Origin: Chryseolinea soli
GTDB taxonomy: Bacteria; Bacteroidota; Bacteroidia; Cytophagales; Cyclobacteriaceae
Direction: 5' to 3'
Length of the DNA stretch: 64,000 nt
Assembly (NCBI RefSeq): GCF_003589925.1
Contig: NZ_CP032382.1
Span: 5,332,001 to 5,396,000, forward strand
Part shown: positions 44,582 to 53,446 of the stretch, in pieces
Layout: each line of letters starts with the position of its first letter
How positions within the stretch are numbered: the stretch's first letter is position 1
Program-made: the position numbers and the translations under genes
The notes under the pieces: model-generated
What the model saw: the letters and a program-made list of their open reading frames with translations, nothing else
Database searches by the model: none
What the model was told of the DNA's origin: nothing

Positions 44582-45298
44582 ATGGCAGCTGCAAAAAAAT
44601 CAACCCAAAAATCCGGAACCTCATCAGCTTCCGGCGCAACAGTTACATCGGAAAACAAGGGTAACACCCAAACCGGGGAACGCATTCGAACCGCCTATGT
44701 GGAATATGTTTTGACCCAGGGCCAGCGCCCTGCATCGGTCTACAAATTTTGCCTCGACCTGGGCATCAAAGAGGAAGCGTTCTACAGCCACTACGGCTCG
44801 TTCGACGGCCTCGAAAAGCAGATCTGGAAAGGCTTCATCGACAAAACCATCACCCGCCTGAGGGCAGACGAGACGTTTGCCGAATTCAGCACCCGCGAAA
44901 AGATCCTGGCCTTCTACTACACGCTGCTGGAAGAGTTGAAGAACAACCGCAGCTACGTGCTCTATCAATTGGAACATTCCCGCAAACTGGAACTCATACC
45001 GGACTATATTAAAGGCTTTAAAACCGAGTTCGAGACCTTCTTCGAAACCCTCCTCAATGAAGGCAAAGGCAACGGCGAAGTGGCCACCCGGCCTTTGCTC
45101 GACAAGCGCTACCCGCAACTTTTCTGGATGCACCAGGGCTTTATCCTCCTCTTCTGGAAGGAAGACGACAGCCCCGGCTTCGAAAAAACGGATGCCGCCG
45201 TGGAGAAATCTGTAAACCTGGCATTCGATCTCATCGGCAAGGGCGCAGTTGACTCGGCCATGGACTTTGCCAAGTTCCTATACCAGAACAAGAAGTGA
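44582..45298 (+). CDS. TetR-family transcriptional regulator
   Basis: 238 residues. A low-complexity Ser/Thr/Lys N-terminal tail (about 1-30) precedes the helix-turn-helix (about 32-80, RIRTAYVEYVLTQGQRPASV and LGIKEEAFYSHYGSFDGLEK). A helical ligand domain with FETLLNEGKGNGEVATRPLL follows. Likely a repressor. It is 16 bp upstream of an ABC1/UbiB-like kinase gene, a pairing I have seen as a regular neighbour arrangement in Bacteroidota, so it may control that kinase. Ligand unknown. Confidence 0.87.
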   Translation: MAAAKKSTQKSGTSSASGATVTSENKGNTQTGERIRTAYVEYVLTQGQRPASVYKFCLDLGIKEEAFYSHYGSFDGLEKQIWKGFIDKTITRLRADETFAEFSTREKILAFYYTLLEELKNNRSYVLYQLEHSRKLELIPDYIKGFKTEFETFFETLLNEGKGNGEVATRPLLDKRYPQLFWMHQGFILLFWKEDDSPGFEKTDAAVEKSVNLAFDLIGKGAVDSAMDFAKFLYQNKK

Positions 45299-45314
45299 CA
45301 TTACCCCTGATAAC

Positions 45315-46607
45315 GTGAAAGAATTCGATCGCATACCCGTCACCAAAGTGCAACGGGCCTCAAAGTTCCTGTCTGCCGGGGCCAAGATCGGCACAAACTA
45401 TCTCAAGCACTACGGCAAACAGCTCGTTACCGGCGAAACCGACCGCGACCAACTGCACGCCGACAATGCCAAAGACATCTACAACTCCCTCAGCGAACTG
45501 AAAGGTGGCGCCCTGAAAGTGGCCCAGATGCTGAGCATGGATAAAAACCTGTTGCCCACTGCCTACCAGCAAAAGTTTGCCATGGCGCAATACAGTGCGC
45601 CGCCGCTGTCGTATCCACTGGTCGTAAAAACATTCCAAAAATACTTCGGCAAGTCCCCCGACAAGATCTTCGAAACCTTCACCACCAAAGCGGTAAACGC
45701 CGCCTCCATGGGGCAGGTGCACCAGGCCACGCTGAAGGGCAAAAAGCTCGCCGTCAAGATCCAATATCCCGGCGTCGGCGACAGTGTGAAGTCGGACCTG
45801 GCCATGGTGAAGCCCATCGCGCTCACCATGTTCAAATTGAATCCGGTAGAATACAATGAGTTTATCCAGGAAGTGGAATCGCGCATGCTGGAGGAGACGG
45901 ACTATACCCTTGAGTTAAAGCGGTCTATGGACCTGTCGGAGAAGAGTAAAGGCGTCAAAAACATTCTCTTCCCCACCTATTATCCCGAATATTCGTCGGC
46001 CCGGGTGCTCACCATGGACTGGCTGGAAGGCAAACCCCTCGGCCAGGCCCTCACGGAAGAGATTCCCCAGGAAGCCCGCAACACCCTGGGACAGGCCATG
46101 TGGGACTTCTACCATTTCCAGATGCACACCCTCCGCGCCGTCCACGCCGACCCGCACCCCGGCAACTTCATCATCACCCCGGACTACAAACTCGGCATCA
46201 TCGATTTCGGCTGCGTGAAAGAGATCCCCGAAGATTTCTACAACATCTACTTCCAACTCCTCGACAGCAAAATATTAACAGACGCCGCTGTCCAGAAAAA
46301 GGTGTTCAGCGACCTGCGTTTCGTCTATCCTGAAGACACGCCAAAGGAGAAGGAATTCTTCACGGGCATTTTCGTGAAGCTGGTCGAGCTGCTCAGCCGC
46401 CCGTTCCGCTCCGAACAATTCGACTTTGCCGATAATGCCTATTTCGAGGAGCTCTTTTCTTTTGGAGAGAAGCTCTCCACGATGAAGGAATTGCGCGATT
46501 CAAAAAAGGCGAGGGGCGTGAGCGATGCGGTGTATATCAATCGCACCTACTTTGGATTGTATACCATTCTTCACGATCTGAAGGCCACGATTAAAACCGC
46601 TTACTAG
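45315..46607 (+). CDS. ABC1/UbiB-family kinase-like protein
   Basis: 430 residues from the GTG at 45315 (reads VKEFDRIPVTKVQRASKFL); a frame extending into the TetR gene is ignored. ABC1/UbiB features: the KxGQ-like GGALKVAQMLSMDK, Ala-rich loop AVNAASMGQVHQATLKGKKL, Lys in LAVKIQYPGV, SRMLEETDYTLELK, catalytic-loop HADPHPGNFII and metal Asp in YKLGIIDFGCVK. The fold is an atypical kinase/ATPase acting on lipid-soluble quinone or isoprenoid pathways; the partner is unknown here. Co-transcribed with the TetR gene. A very strong terminator follows. Confidence 0.92.
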   Translation: MKEFDRIPVTKVQRASKFLSAGAKIGTNYLKHYGKQLVTGETDRDQLHADNAKDIYNSLSELKGGALKVAQMLSMDKNLLPTAYQQKFAMAQYSAPPLSYPLVVKTFQKYFGKSPDKIFETFTTKAVNAASMGQVHQATLKGKKLAVKIQYPGVGDSVKSDLAMVKPIALTMFKLNPVEYNEFIQEVESRMLEETDYTLELKRSMDLSEKSKGVKNILFPTYYPEYSSARVLTMDWLEGKPLGQALTEEIPQEARNTLGQAMWDFYHFQMHTLRAVHADPHPGNFIITPDYKLGIIDFGCVKEIPEDFYNIYFQLLDSKILTDAAVQKKVFSDLRFVYPEDTPKEKEFFTGIFVKLVELLSRPFRSEQFDFADNAYFEELFSFGEKLSTMKELRDSKKARGVSDAVYINRTYFGLYTILHDLKATIKTAY

Positions 46608-46622
46608 AAACAACAGATAAAG

Positions 46623-46668
46623 AAAGACGCAAGCCCGTGCATATTTCGATGCACGGGCTTGCGTCTTT
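46623..46668. terminator. Strong bidirectional terminator (20-bp perfect stem)
   Basis: AAAGACGCAAGCCCGTGCAT (46623-46642) and its exact reverse complement (46649-46668) flank a 6-base loop. It lies between the ABC1-kinase gene and the convergent membrane protein gene. A/T runs on both sides suit both directions. Confidence 0.9.
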
Positions 46669-46715
46669 TATTTGCTCACCAGGGAGAATCTGCTGAGATC
46701 CTGGCAGATAATGAT

Positions 46716-47300
46716 CTAAACCACAGGCTGGCTTACGGTCTGAAGTGCACCCTGTGCCTGCACCCGTTTCACCTCCGCCTTGATCACAAACACCGTGATC
46801 AAATACACCCCCGACACAAAAAGAGGTACCATCACAAACCTGGCGTCGGGAAAAGCATACCACAAGGCGGTAGCCCCCACGGTGCGCACAACGGCGTGGC
46901 CAAGGTACAGCCACCGTCCGTACACCCATCCGATCACTGGCCAATGAATGCCCATACCCACCCCGATAGCCAGCGGAACAAAAGAGAGGTTGGTCTGCGC
47001 TCCGGCAAACGCCAGGGGCCAAAACATCAGCATGGAAATGAAGGCCGGCAACAACAGGTCAGTCAAGGCCGACTTGTTCATGATGTCCGACTTCAACGGC
47101 TTGGCTAACAACAGGCCCAGGGGGAAGATCAGGCCCGACGTGAATGCGGCCACCGGAAACCACATCCGTGGCGACAGGTAGAGGCCGGCAATACCCAACG
47201 CAAGCCAGTAGAGAAAACCGGCGGCGGGCAGGGCCAGGCCGCCGTTGGCCTTGAGGAATGCGTTTCGTTTTTCCTGGCGAAGAAGTTCTTTCAGTTCCAT
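46716..47300 (-). CDS. Uncharacterised membrane protein (DUF7010-like)
   Basis: 194 residues. Cytoplasmic basic N-terminus MELKELLRQEKRNAFLKANG, then six membrane segments (about 25-170), with conserved-looking WFPVAAFTSGLIFPLGLLLA, GMGIHWPVIGWVYGRW and VRTVGATALWYAFPDARF. It resembles the small DUF7010 membrane family. Role unknown. It lies downstream of an alpha/beta hydrolase gene on the same strand, with 33 bp between them. Confidence 0.75.
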   Translation of the reverse strand: MELKELLRQEKRNAFLKANGGLALPAAGFLYWLALGIAGLYLSPRMWFPVAAFTSGLIFPLGLLLAKPLKSDIMNKSALTDLLLPAFISMLMFWPLAFAGAQTNLSFVPLAIGVGMGIHWPVIGWVYGRWLYLGHAVVRTVGATALWYAFPDARFVMVPLFVSGVYLITVFVIKAEVKRVQAQGALQTVSQPVV

Positions 47301-47333
47301 GCGTTTTGTGGTTTAAGGTGAGAATGTTGGGGG

Positions 47334-48206
47334 TTATTTCAAGAAGCCATCTACGGTTTCAAAGAACCATGCCGGTTCGTCGTAGAAGATAAAGTGTTTT
47401 GCCGTATCGTTGATGGCCACCTTTGCATTTTTGATGTTAGACACTTGCGCCTGGTAGGCTGCCAGCGAGCCGTCGTGGGTGGCGCCATAATCCTTGTAGG
47501 CGCTCCATGCACCAAGCAAAAGCACAGGGCTTTGGATGGCGGCTACTTGCGGGCGGAGGTCGGTGGTGAACATCTCATACATCACTTCGGCTTGTGTGGC
47601 GGGGTCGGCCTTCGAGGCGATCTCGGCTACCTGTGCCACGCGATCGGAGCTGGAGATCATGCTGGCCAGGATGCGGAGTTGATTGCTCTTGATTTGTTCG
47701 GGGGTTTGTTTGGCCATGGCGGCTTTCATGTTCTCGGCCATGGGCTTCATGCTTTCACCGGTGGCGCCGGGCGATTGCAACACGCTCAGAAAGGGGAGGC
47801 CATCTACGGCGATCACTTTTTCAAACAGGTCCGGTGCGCTGGCGGCGGTCCAGAACGACAGGAACCCGCCCATGCTGTGGCCCATGATGACGGGCTTCTT
47901 CAATTTTTTTTCCTTCACATAAGCGACGAGGTCGTTCTTCACGTCTTCCATAAAATGGTCGCTCAGGGCAGGGGCATTGCCGCCAAAGCCGGCCAGTGTA
48001 ACCACATGGCATTCATAGCGATCCTGGTAATGTGCTACAGTTTCCTTCCAGACTTCGCCGGTGCAATACAGTCCATGGATAAGGATCATGGGTTTCCCTT
48101 TGCCGGTAACGTTCACCGTGAAATGTGTCTGACCGTTGGCGATAAGGTTGGCCAGCAAGAAGGACAACAGCAGGCCAATGGCGGGGAGAGAGTAGATGCG
48201 TTTCAT
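47334..48206 (-). CDS. Secreted alpha/beta-hydrolase
   Basis: 290 residues from the ATG at 48206 (MKRIYSLPAIGLLLSFLLAN, a signal peptide); an ATG eight codons upstream at 48230 is also possible. Alpha/beta-hydrolase fold: oxyanion HGLYCTG, nucleophile-elbow GHSMGG, the acid in the LLLGAW region and a C-terminal His in AKHFIFYDEPAWF. Probably a periplasmic esterase or lipase-like enzyme of unknown substrate. The downstream neighbour is the DUF7010-like membrane protein. A near -7 box TTCCTTTG lies about 30 bases upstream of the 48206 start. Confidence 0.85.
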   Translation of the reverse strand: MKRIYSLPAIGLLLSFLLANLIANGQTHFTVNVTGKGKPMILIHGLYCTGEVWKETVAHYQDRYECHVVTLAGFGGNAPALSDHFMEDVKNDLVAYVKEKKLKKPVIMGHSMGGFLSFWTAASAPDLFEKVIAVDGLPFLSVLQSPGATGESMKPMAENMKAAMAKQTPEQIKSNQLRILASMISSSDRVAQVAEIASKADPATQAEVMYEMFTTDLRPQVAAIQSPVLLLGAWSAYKDYGATHDGSLAAYQAQVSNIKNAKVAINDTAKHFIFYDEPAWFFETVDGFLK

Positions 48207-48451
48207 AATGTTGGTGTTTTGCGTTTTCATAAGCCAAAGGAACGGCCCCGATTCCGCCTCGTAAATTTTTATTGACTAACTGCTTCAAAGAACTGACGAA
48301 CCTACGCTGCCCGGTATTTGCGCCCACCGGAGCCCTCCTTCGGGGCAGGCTCATCCCCCGAAAATGCCGTTGGCTACGGATGGTCAATGGATTGCAGCGT
48401 TTGGTCAACGGGATTATTGGGTTTGATCCGGGATGCTTTACTTTGGTGTCC

Positions 48452-48487
48452 AATAGTCTCCTGTCTCAGGGACTATGTTGCTTCAAA
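48452..48487. repeat. Compensated copy of the AAGTCTCCCG palindromic repeat
   Basis: ATAGTCTCCTG-TCT-CAGGGACTAT keeps the hairpin of the 30535 copy although both arms have changed: AAAGTC/GACTTT became ATAGTC/GACTAT and CCCG/CGGG became CCTG/CAGG. A GTTGCTTCAAAA tail resembles the GATTGCTCAAAA tail of the others. It ends 8 bases before the LytS gene. Confidence 0.75.
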
Positions 48488-48495
48488 AAAATACC

Positions 48496-49527
48496 ATGAC
48501 AGCACCGCATCTATCCCTTTGGCAAAAGCTCTATCGCATCAAGGCACATCATGTGCTGCTTTGGGTCTTATATTTTATTTTCTGGGCCGCGGTCTATAAG
48601 CATCAGTACACCTCGATGCTCTTTCTGCTCTTCGTGATCTCCATGTATTTCATATTTAATGCAGGGACCTTCTATAGTGTGGTTTATTATCTGATACCCA
48701 AGTACTTTAACACCCATCGCTACGGGCTTTTCATCCTTACGTTCATTGCAACGATCCTGCTAATGTCCGTCGGTTTGGCGGTGACGCTCCACCTTATTTT
48801 CAAAGCACACGACAATCCCTATGCGGAGTTTTACGGTCCCATTTTCATGATGTCGCTCAGCTCCAACGGCACGGTACTGGCAGCGTTGGGGGCGGTCAAA
48901 CTGTTCACCGACAAGGTGAAGGGCGAGCGCCACCTGCGTGCGGTGGAGCATCAAAGGCTGGAGTCGGAATTGCAATACCTGAAGGCGCAGGTGAACCCCC
49001 ACTTCCTGTTCAATGCCATCAACAGCGTTTACTTCCTCATCAAAAAAGATCCCGACAAGGCTTCCGAAACCCTCATCAAGTTGTCGGACCTGCTGCGGTT
49101 CCAGTTGTATGATTGTTCCGATGAAAAGATCGCCATCGAAAAAGAGCTCGAGTATCTCCAGAACTACATCGCCCTCGAAAAGCTGCGAAAGGGCGACAAA
49201 ATTAAAGTGGCCTACGCCCCCGAAGGTATCTTGTCGGGTTTCCAGATCGCACCCTTTCTCCTGATCCCTTTCCTGGAGAATGCTTTTAAGTTTGTATCCA
49301 ACAGCAACGACAAGCTGAACGAGATCCGCTTTAAGCTTTCACGCACCGACGACCAACTGACGGCCGTCTTTTACAACACCCACGATGCCCAGCCGAAAGG
49401 CCCCGTGGGCGGCATCGGCCTGAAGAACGTGAAGCGCCGGTTGGAGCTCTTATATCCCAACCGCCACACGCTGCACATCGACGACACCCCTGGCACCTAC
49501 ACTGTAACCCTCACGTTAACCCTATGA
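48496..49527 (+). CDS. LytS/YehU-type sensor histidine kinase
   Basis: 343 residues from the ATG at 48496 (MTAPHLSLWQKLYRIKAHHV). Four membrane segments in the first 130 residues (IFWAAVYKHQYTSMLFLLFV, GLFILTFIATILLMSVGLAV) form the sensor. The His-kinase core HisKA_4-like has QVNPHFLFNAINSVYFLI with phospho-acceptor His169, then an ATPase domain with PFLLIPFLENAFKFV and GGIGLKNVKRRLELLYP. The stop overlaps the start of the next gene (ATGA at 49524-49527), so the pair is translated together. The signal is unknown. Confidence 0.93.
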   Translation: MTAPHLSLWQKLYRIKAHHVLLWVLYFIFWAAVYKHQYTSMLFLLFVISMYFIFNAGTFYSVVYYLIPKYFNTHRYGLFILTFIATILLMSVGLAVTLHLIFKAHDNPYAEFYGPIFMMSLSSNGTVLAALGAVKLFTDKVKGERHLRAVEHQRLESELQYLKAQVNPHFLFNAINSVYFLIKKDPDKASETLIKLSDLLRFQLYDCSDEKIAIEKELEYLQNYIALEKLRKGDKIKVAYAPEGILSGFQIAPFLLIPFLENAFKFVSNSNDKLNEIRFKLSRTDDQLTAVFYNTHDAQPKGPVGGIGLKNVKRRLELLYPNRHTLHIDDTPGTYTVTLTLTL

Positions 49528-50231
49528 GCACCAAGATCCAAACCATCATCGTCGAAGACGAGCCCCTGGCGCGCGAAGGGTTGCTTTCTTATGTCCGCGA
49601 GATCGACTTCCTGGATGTGAAGGCCGTCTGCGAAGACGCCCTGGAAGCCAACCGGGTGCTGGGTTCCATGCCGGTGGACCTCATGTTCCTCGATATTCAA
49701 ATGCCTAAGATCACCGGCATAGAATTCCTTAAGTCCCTCAAGGAGCCGCCCATGGCCATCATGACCACAGCCTATCCCAACTTCGCATTGCAGGGCTATG
49801 AACTCGACGTAGTGGACTACCTGGTGAAACCCTTCCCGTTCGAGCGCTTCCTGAAATCGGTAAACAAAGCCCGCGACTTTTTTGACCTGAAACGGGGGAG
49901 CAAGGAAGGCCGGGGAGGGGAAGACTACTTCTTTGTGAAGGTGGACTACCGCTACGAAAAGATCCACTTCCAGGATGTCACCTTCGTTGAGGGCATGGAA
50001 AACTATGTCGTCATTCACACGCCGACCCAAACCTACATGACGTTGTTGCGTATGAAGAACATGGAGGAGATCCTCCAGTCGCCCGCATTTTTGCGGATCC
50101 ACAAGTCGTATATCGTCGCCGTGAGGGCTATCTCGGCCATCGATGGCAACGAGGTGGTGGTGGGCAACAAGCGGCTGCCCATCAGCCGGGAGAAGAAGCA
50201 AGAGATCCTGGAGCGGCTAATTAAAAATTGA
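49524..50231 (+). CDS. LytTR-family response regulator
   Basis: 235 residues. Receiver domain (about 5-125) with the acidic pair in IIVEDEPLAREG and phospho-acceptor Asp57 (LMFLDIQMPKITG), YPNFALQGYELDVVDYLVKP switch region. C-terminal LytTR DNA-binding domain (about 135-230): VKVDYRYEKIHFQDVTFVEG, RIHKSYIVAVRAI. It pairs with the overlapping LytS-type kinase and controls unknown targets; Ku begins 75 bp later but need not be regulated by it. Confidence 0.94.
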   Translation: MSTKIQTIIVEDEPLAREGLLSYVREIDFLDVKAVCEDALEANRVLGSMPVDLMFLDIQMPKITGIEFLKSLKEPPMAIMTTAYPNFALQGYELDVVDYLVKPFPFERFLKSVNKARDFFDLKRGSKEGRGGEDYFFVKVDYRYEKIHFQDVTFVEGMENYVVIHTPTQTYMTLLRMKNMEEILQSPAFLRIHKSYIVAVRAISAIDGNEVVVGNKRLPISREKKQEILERLIKN

Positions 50232-50306
50232 GTTAGAGTTTTTAAACTTTAACATTTTCAATAACTTAGCAGCACCTGATTCATTTTTTAATCTAACTAC
50301 TTTGTT

Positions 50307-51173
50307 ATGAGAGCAATCTGGAAAGGACACATCCAATTCTCCCTGGTCACCATTCCCGTACGCATCTACAACGCCATTGATACGGGTCAAACCATCAGCT
50401 TCAACCTGCTTTCCAAAGAAGGTCACAACCCCGTGAGCTATGAGAAAAAAGACAAGGTGACGGGCCAGACCCTGCGCCAGGAAGACATCGTGAAAGGCTA
50501 CCAATACGAGACCGGCCAATATGTGATCATCGACAACGAGGACTTCGCCAAGGTGAAGCTCAAAAGCGAAAAGGTGATCGAGATCGAAGGCTTCGTAGAT
50601 GCTTCCGAAGTTCACCCCACGTTATTTGAAACGCCTTACTATATCGGTCCCGACGGCGACATTGCCGCCAAGACCTATGGCCTGCTCAGCGAAACCCTGA
50701 AACAATCGGGCAAGATCGCCGTGGGCAAGGTCGTGCTCCGCGACCGCGAAACACCCCTGTTGCTGGCGCCCTTCGAAGGCGGTATTGTCATGTACCGGCT
50801 CCGTTATCCCAGCGAGGTACGCAGCATGCGCGAGGTACCCCAACTCCTGGAAGTGAAGGCCGACAAAGAGCAGCTCAAGCTGGCCAAGACCCTGGTGGAC
50901 TCCATGACCACCAAGTTTGCCAACATCGAGATGAAAGACCACTACTACAGCGCGCTGATGAACATCATCGACGCTAAGATCGCCGGCAAGGAAGTGGTGA
51001 TCGTAGAAGAGGAAGAGCCGAAGGTAGTCGACATCATGACCGCCCTCAAAGCCAGCATCGACGCCGCCAAGAAACCCATGGAGAAAGCCAAGGGAACAAC
51101 GGCCGCCAAAGCCGAGAAAGCTTCCGAGAAGACCGCCGAAAAAACAAAGACCAAGAGCCGCAAAGCCAGCTGA
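50307..51173 (+). CDS. ku: Ku DNA end-binding protein (NHEJ)
   Basis: 288 residues. Bacterial Ku core MRAIWKGHIQFSLVTIPVRI, NLLSKEGHNPVSYEKKDKVT, PYYIGPDGDIAAKTYGLL and the ring-closing KLAKTLVDSMTTKF. A Lys/Ala-rich C-terminal tail (about 255-288, TTAAKAEKASEKTAEK) may bind DNA, as in other bacterial Ku proteins. It forms a dimeric ring on broken DNA ends and recruits LigD, which is encoded at 40970-43297, separated by six other genes. Its transcription is probably separate from the LytTR gene; no clear promoter match was seen. Confidence 0.97.
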   Translation: MRAIWKGHIQFSLVTIPVRIYNAIDTGQTISFNLLSKEGHNPVSYEKKDKVTGQTLRQEDIVKGYQYETGQYVIIDNEDFAKVKLKSEKVIEIEGFVDASEVHPTLFETPYYIGPDGDIAAKTYGLLSETLKQSGKIAVGKVVLRDRETPLLLAPFEGGIVMYRLRYPSEVRSMREVPQLLEVKADKEQLKLAKTLVDSMTTKFANIEMKDHYYSALMNIIDAKIAGKEVVIVEEEEPKVVDIMTALKASIDAAKKPMEKAKGTTAAKAEKASEKTAEKTKTKSRKAS

Positions 51174-51280
51174 TATTCCGCGCGGCAGAACGTGCTCGCC
51201 GCCGTCGGTTGGATCCACAATCCGTCCGCTGAAATACGGCATCGGCATCCGCGAAAGCGTGAACATTGAGAAAAACCCAC

Positions 51281-51288
51281 TACCTTTG
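51281..51288 (+). promoter_or_regulatory. -7 box almost touching the start codon of the TPR gene
   Basis: TACCTTTG, an exact TAnnTTTG match, followed by CGGGA and then ATG at 51294. A leaderless transcript is likely. Confidence 0.5.
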
Positions 51289-51293
51289 CGGGA

Positions 51294-51893
51294 ATGGCGA
51301 AGGTTGTAAAATTTCCACTCCCCACTCCTGAGAAATTCGGTCCCGTAAGGGTCGAAAAGAAGAAGGATGTGCCCACGGAAAATAAGGCGGGCCAGCTCAA
51401 CCTTTTCACCGGCGCCAAGATCGTGCGCCTCCATCAACTCACCGAATTCGAAGAAGCCCTGATCACCGACAACCAGGGAGACAGCAACGGAGCCCGCAAG
51501 CTCTACCTCAAAGCCATCGAGGAAGGCGAAGCCCTGGCCGATGCCTATTGCAACCTGGGCATCATCGAATGGCAGGAGGGCAACACCACCAAGGCCATCG
51601 ACAGCTTCACGTTGAGCCTCAAGAACGAACCGCGCCACTTTGAGGCCCACTATAACCTCGCCAACCTCTATGGCGAGATCGGCAACTTCCCGTTGGCCAA
51701 GGTGCACTACGAAGTGTCCATCGAGGTGGAGCCGACATTCCCCAACAGCTATTTCAACCTGGCCCTCACGTTGGCCATGAACAAAGAATTTGACGCGGCC
51801 GTGAAAGCCCTCTCCCAATACCGCCAGCTCACCTCCCCCGAAAACCACCAACAGGCCGACGACCTGATCCGCAAGTTCCAGGAAGCGCGCTAG
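51294..51893 (+). CDS. Cytoplasmic TPR protein
   Basis: 199 residues, no signal. A basic N-terminus (MAKVVKFPLPTPEKFGPVRV), a KAGQLNLFTGAKIVRL linker, then about four tetratricopeptide repeats: LADAYCNLGIIEWQEGNTTK, HFEAHYNLANLYGEIGNFPL, PNSYFNLALTLAMNKEFDAA. A protein-interaction adaptor of unknown partner. It has a strong -7 box right at the start codon and is independent of ku. Confidence 0.83.
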   Translation: MAKVVKFPLPTPEKFGPVRVEKKKDVPTENKAGQLNLFTGAKIVRLHQLTEFEEALITDNQGDSNGARKLYLKAIEEGEALADAYCNLGIIEWQEGNTTKAIDSFTLSLKNEPRHFEAHYNLANLYGEIGNFPLAKVHYEVSIEVEPTFPNSYFNLALTLAMNKEFDAAVKALSQYRQLTSPENHQQADDLIRKFQEAR

Positions 51894-51913
51894 CCCGTTT
51901 TTGATCGCTGCGC

Positions 51914-52774
51914 TTAAATCGAATACATCGTAATGATGAAGAGCACGAAGCGATAGGCTTCCAGTGCCAGGAACAATCCCACCACACCCAACATGGCCTT
52001 GATGACCAACCGCTTACCCTTCTGGTTGTAGAAGGTCTTGGCCGCCCGGAAAATGAAGTAGACGTTGGTGAAGATAAAGATGAGCGTCAGCGTGATGTCG
52101 TTGAGGTAGCTGCCCCAGGTGAAATGGCCCCAATGAAAAAGCTTGCTGAATACCAGGAACAGCAGCGACAACCCGATGGCATTCAAGGCCATGTTAAAGC
52201 TGGTGAGCTCCACGGCAAGGGCCACGTGGTCGGTGAAGTAACGGTTCTTTTTTTGGAAGATGGCGCTCAGCGGCAGGGAGGCCAGCAGCACGAAGATGAC
52301 CACCAGCAGCTTGGCGAGGTTGGTGGTTTTGTCGTTGTAGATGAGCTCGAATCCTTGCTGGCTAAGTCCCTCATGAACAATCTTTTGAGCCACCATGCGC
52401 CGGGCGAGGTTGCTGTGGGGCAGCACGTTCAATTGGGTGTACAGCGAGGCGTTGAACATCTGCAGCACCGGGAAAAAGAAATACACCAGGTTCAGGATGA
52501 AGAACATCTGCAGGGGCTTCATATACATCACGCGGCGGCCGTCGACATACTCACGGGAAAGGAACCCGGGGTTGCCCAGGGTAAGACGCAGCGACTTCAG
52601 GAATTTGTTGTCCACAATGGTGGTGGAGATCAGCACCGTGGCCAGGAATTCAAGCTTGCGGTCTTTGGGCTCGATCACTTTCTCGCCACAAATATTGCAG
52701 TAGGTGCCGTGGAAGGAATGACCACAGCTTTTGCAGACGTGTGGCACAAGAATGGGCTCTTGAGAAGTATTCAT
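51914..52774 (-). CDS. DUF3667 membrane protein with N-terminal zinc ribbon
   Basis: 286 residues from the ATG at 52774 (MNTSQEPILVPHVCKSCGHS). An N-terminal CKSCGHSFHGTYCNICGEKV four-Cys zinc ribbon is followed by the DUF3667 helical region (ILVPHV..., LEFLATVLISTTIVDNKFLK, GFLSREYVDGRRVMYMKPLQ) and about five membrane segments. Widespread in Bacteroidota, function unknown. It is downstream of the HEAT-repeat gene on the same strand (46 bp), so they may share a transcript. The longer in-frame start at 52828 would overlap the HEAT gene's 3' end. Confidence 0.85.
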   Translation of the reverse strand: MNTSQEPILVPHVCKSCGHSFHGTYCNICGEKVIEPKDRKLEFLATVLISTTIVDNKFLKSLRLTLGNPGFLSREYVDGRRVMYMKPLQMFFILNLVYFFFPVLQMFNASLYTQLNVLPHSNLARRMVAQKIVHEGLSQQGFELIYNDKTTNLAKLLVVIFVLLASLPLSAIFQKKNRYFTDHVALAVELTSFNMALNAIGLSLLFLVFSKLFHWGHFTWGSYLNDITLTLIFIFTNVYFIFRAAKTFYNQKGKRLVIKAMLGVVGLFLALEAYRFVLFIITMYSI

Positions 52775-52820
52775 TCGAAGGCGAAAGTACTTGAAAAATC
52801 GGTAATGAAAACCGGGCGAT

Positions 52821-53333
52821 CTATCCAATCGCCTTCAGTACCCTCATCGCGCGTGAACGGATCGCGGGGGATGCATAGGGAAGTTGGTCCTCGATGATGA
52901 TCTTCAGTTCCGTTCCGAGTTCGGGTTGTACTTCCACAATGCGCTGCAACACAGTGAGGGAGAAGGCCTTCACGGCAATGGGTTCGCGCTTGCTTTGGAG
53001 GTATTGAAAACACAGGTCGGCCACCCGCCCGTGAATCCGCTCGGGCAGCTCGATATACTGTAACAGGCGCAGGGTGTTTCGCTTCACGGCATGGTGGATC
53101 CCGGGTTTGTTCAGAAAATCCAATAGACGCTTTAAATGGGGCTTTACGAGCTCAGGATGGCGCTCTACGCAGTAGCTAAGGGGCCAGGCAGCCCTTTGAG
53201 TAACTCTATAAGGGCCAGCAAGATAAACTTCAACTAAAACTTTAAATCGGGCCTGATTTTGACCCACATAATCAACAATTTTGGTCATTTGAGCTTTAGA
53301 ATGCTCTTTCAACAGGGCTTTGGTCAAATCCAT
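52821..53333 (-). CDS. HEAT-repeat-like protein
   Basis: 170 residues starting MDLTKALLKEHSKAQMTKIV. Repeated amphipathic helix pairs: RAAWPLSYCVERHPELVKPH, HHAVKRNTLRLLQYIELPER, REPIAVKAFSLTVLQRIVEV, PAIRSRAMRVLKAIG. The pattern is of HEAT/adaptin-type repeats without a catalytic motif. Probably an adaptor in the cytoplasm. It lies in a run of minus-strand genes with DUF3667. Confidence 0.75.
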   Translation of the reverse strand: MDLTKALLKEHSKAQMTKIVDYVGQNQARFKVLVEVYLAGPYRVTQRAAWPLSYCVERHPELVKPHLKRLLDFLNKPGIHHAVKRNTLRLLQYIELPERIHGRVADLCFQYLQSKREPIAVKAFSLTVLQRIVEVQPELGTELKIIIEDQLPYASPAIRSRAMRVLKAIG

Positions 53334-53446
53334 TCGAAGGGTTATTTGATCGGTTATCGGAACAAAAGCCGTGTGGTCATGTGGCCGTAAACGGATTTAA
53401 ATTCCTTGACCTACTTTCACACCACGGAATCAAAACAGAAGGCGGT

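Noticed and set aside
46623..46668. Inverted repeat as an insertion-sequence end
   Set aside because: No transposase or partner repeat; position between two convergent 3' ends and 20-bp stem fit a terminator.
50622..51851. Minus-strand ORF of 409 codons
   Set aside because: Spans the 3' part of ku, the spacer and the TPR gene on the other strand; no protein-like motifs.
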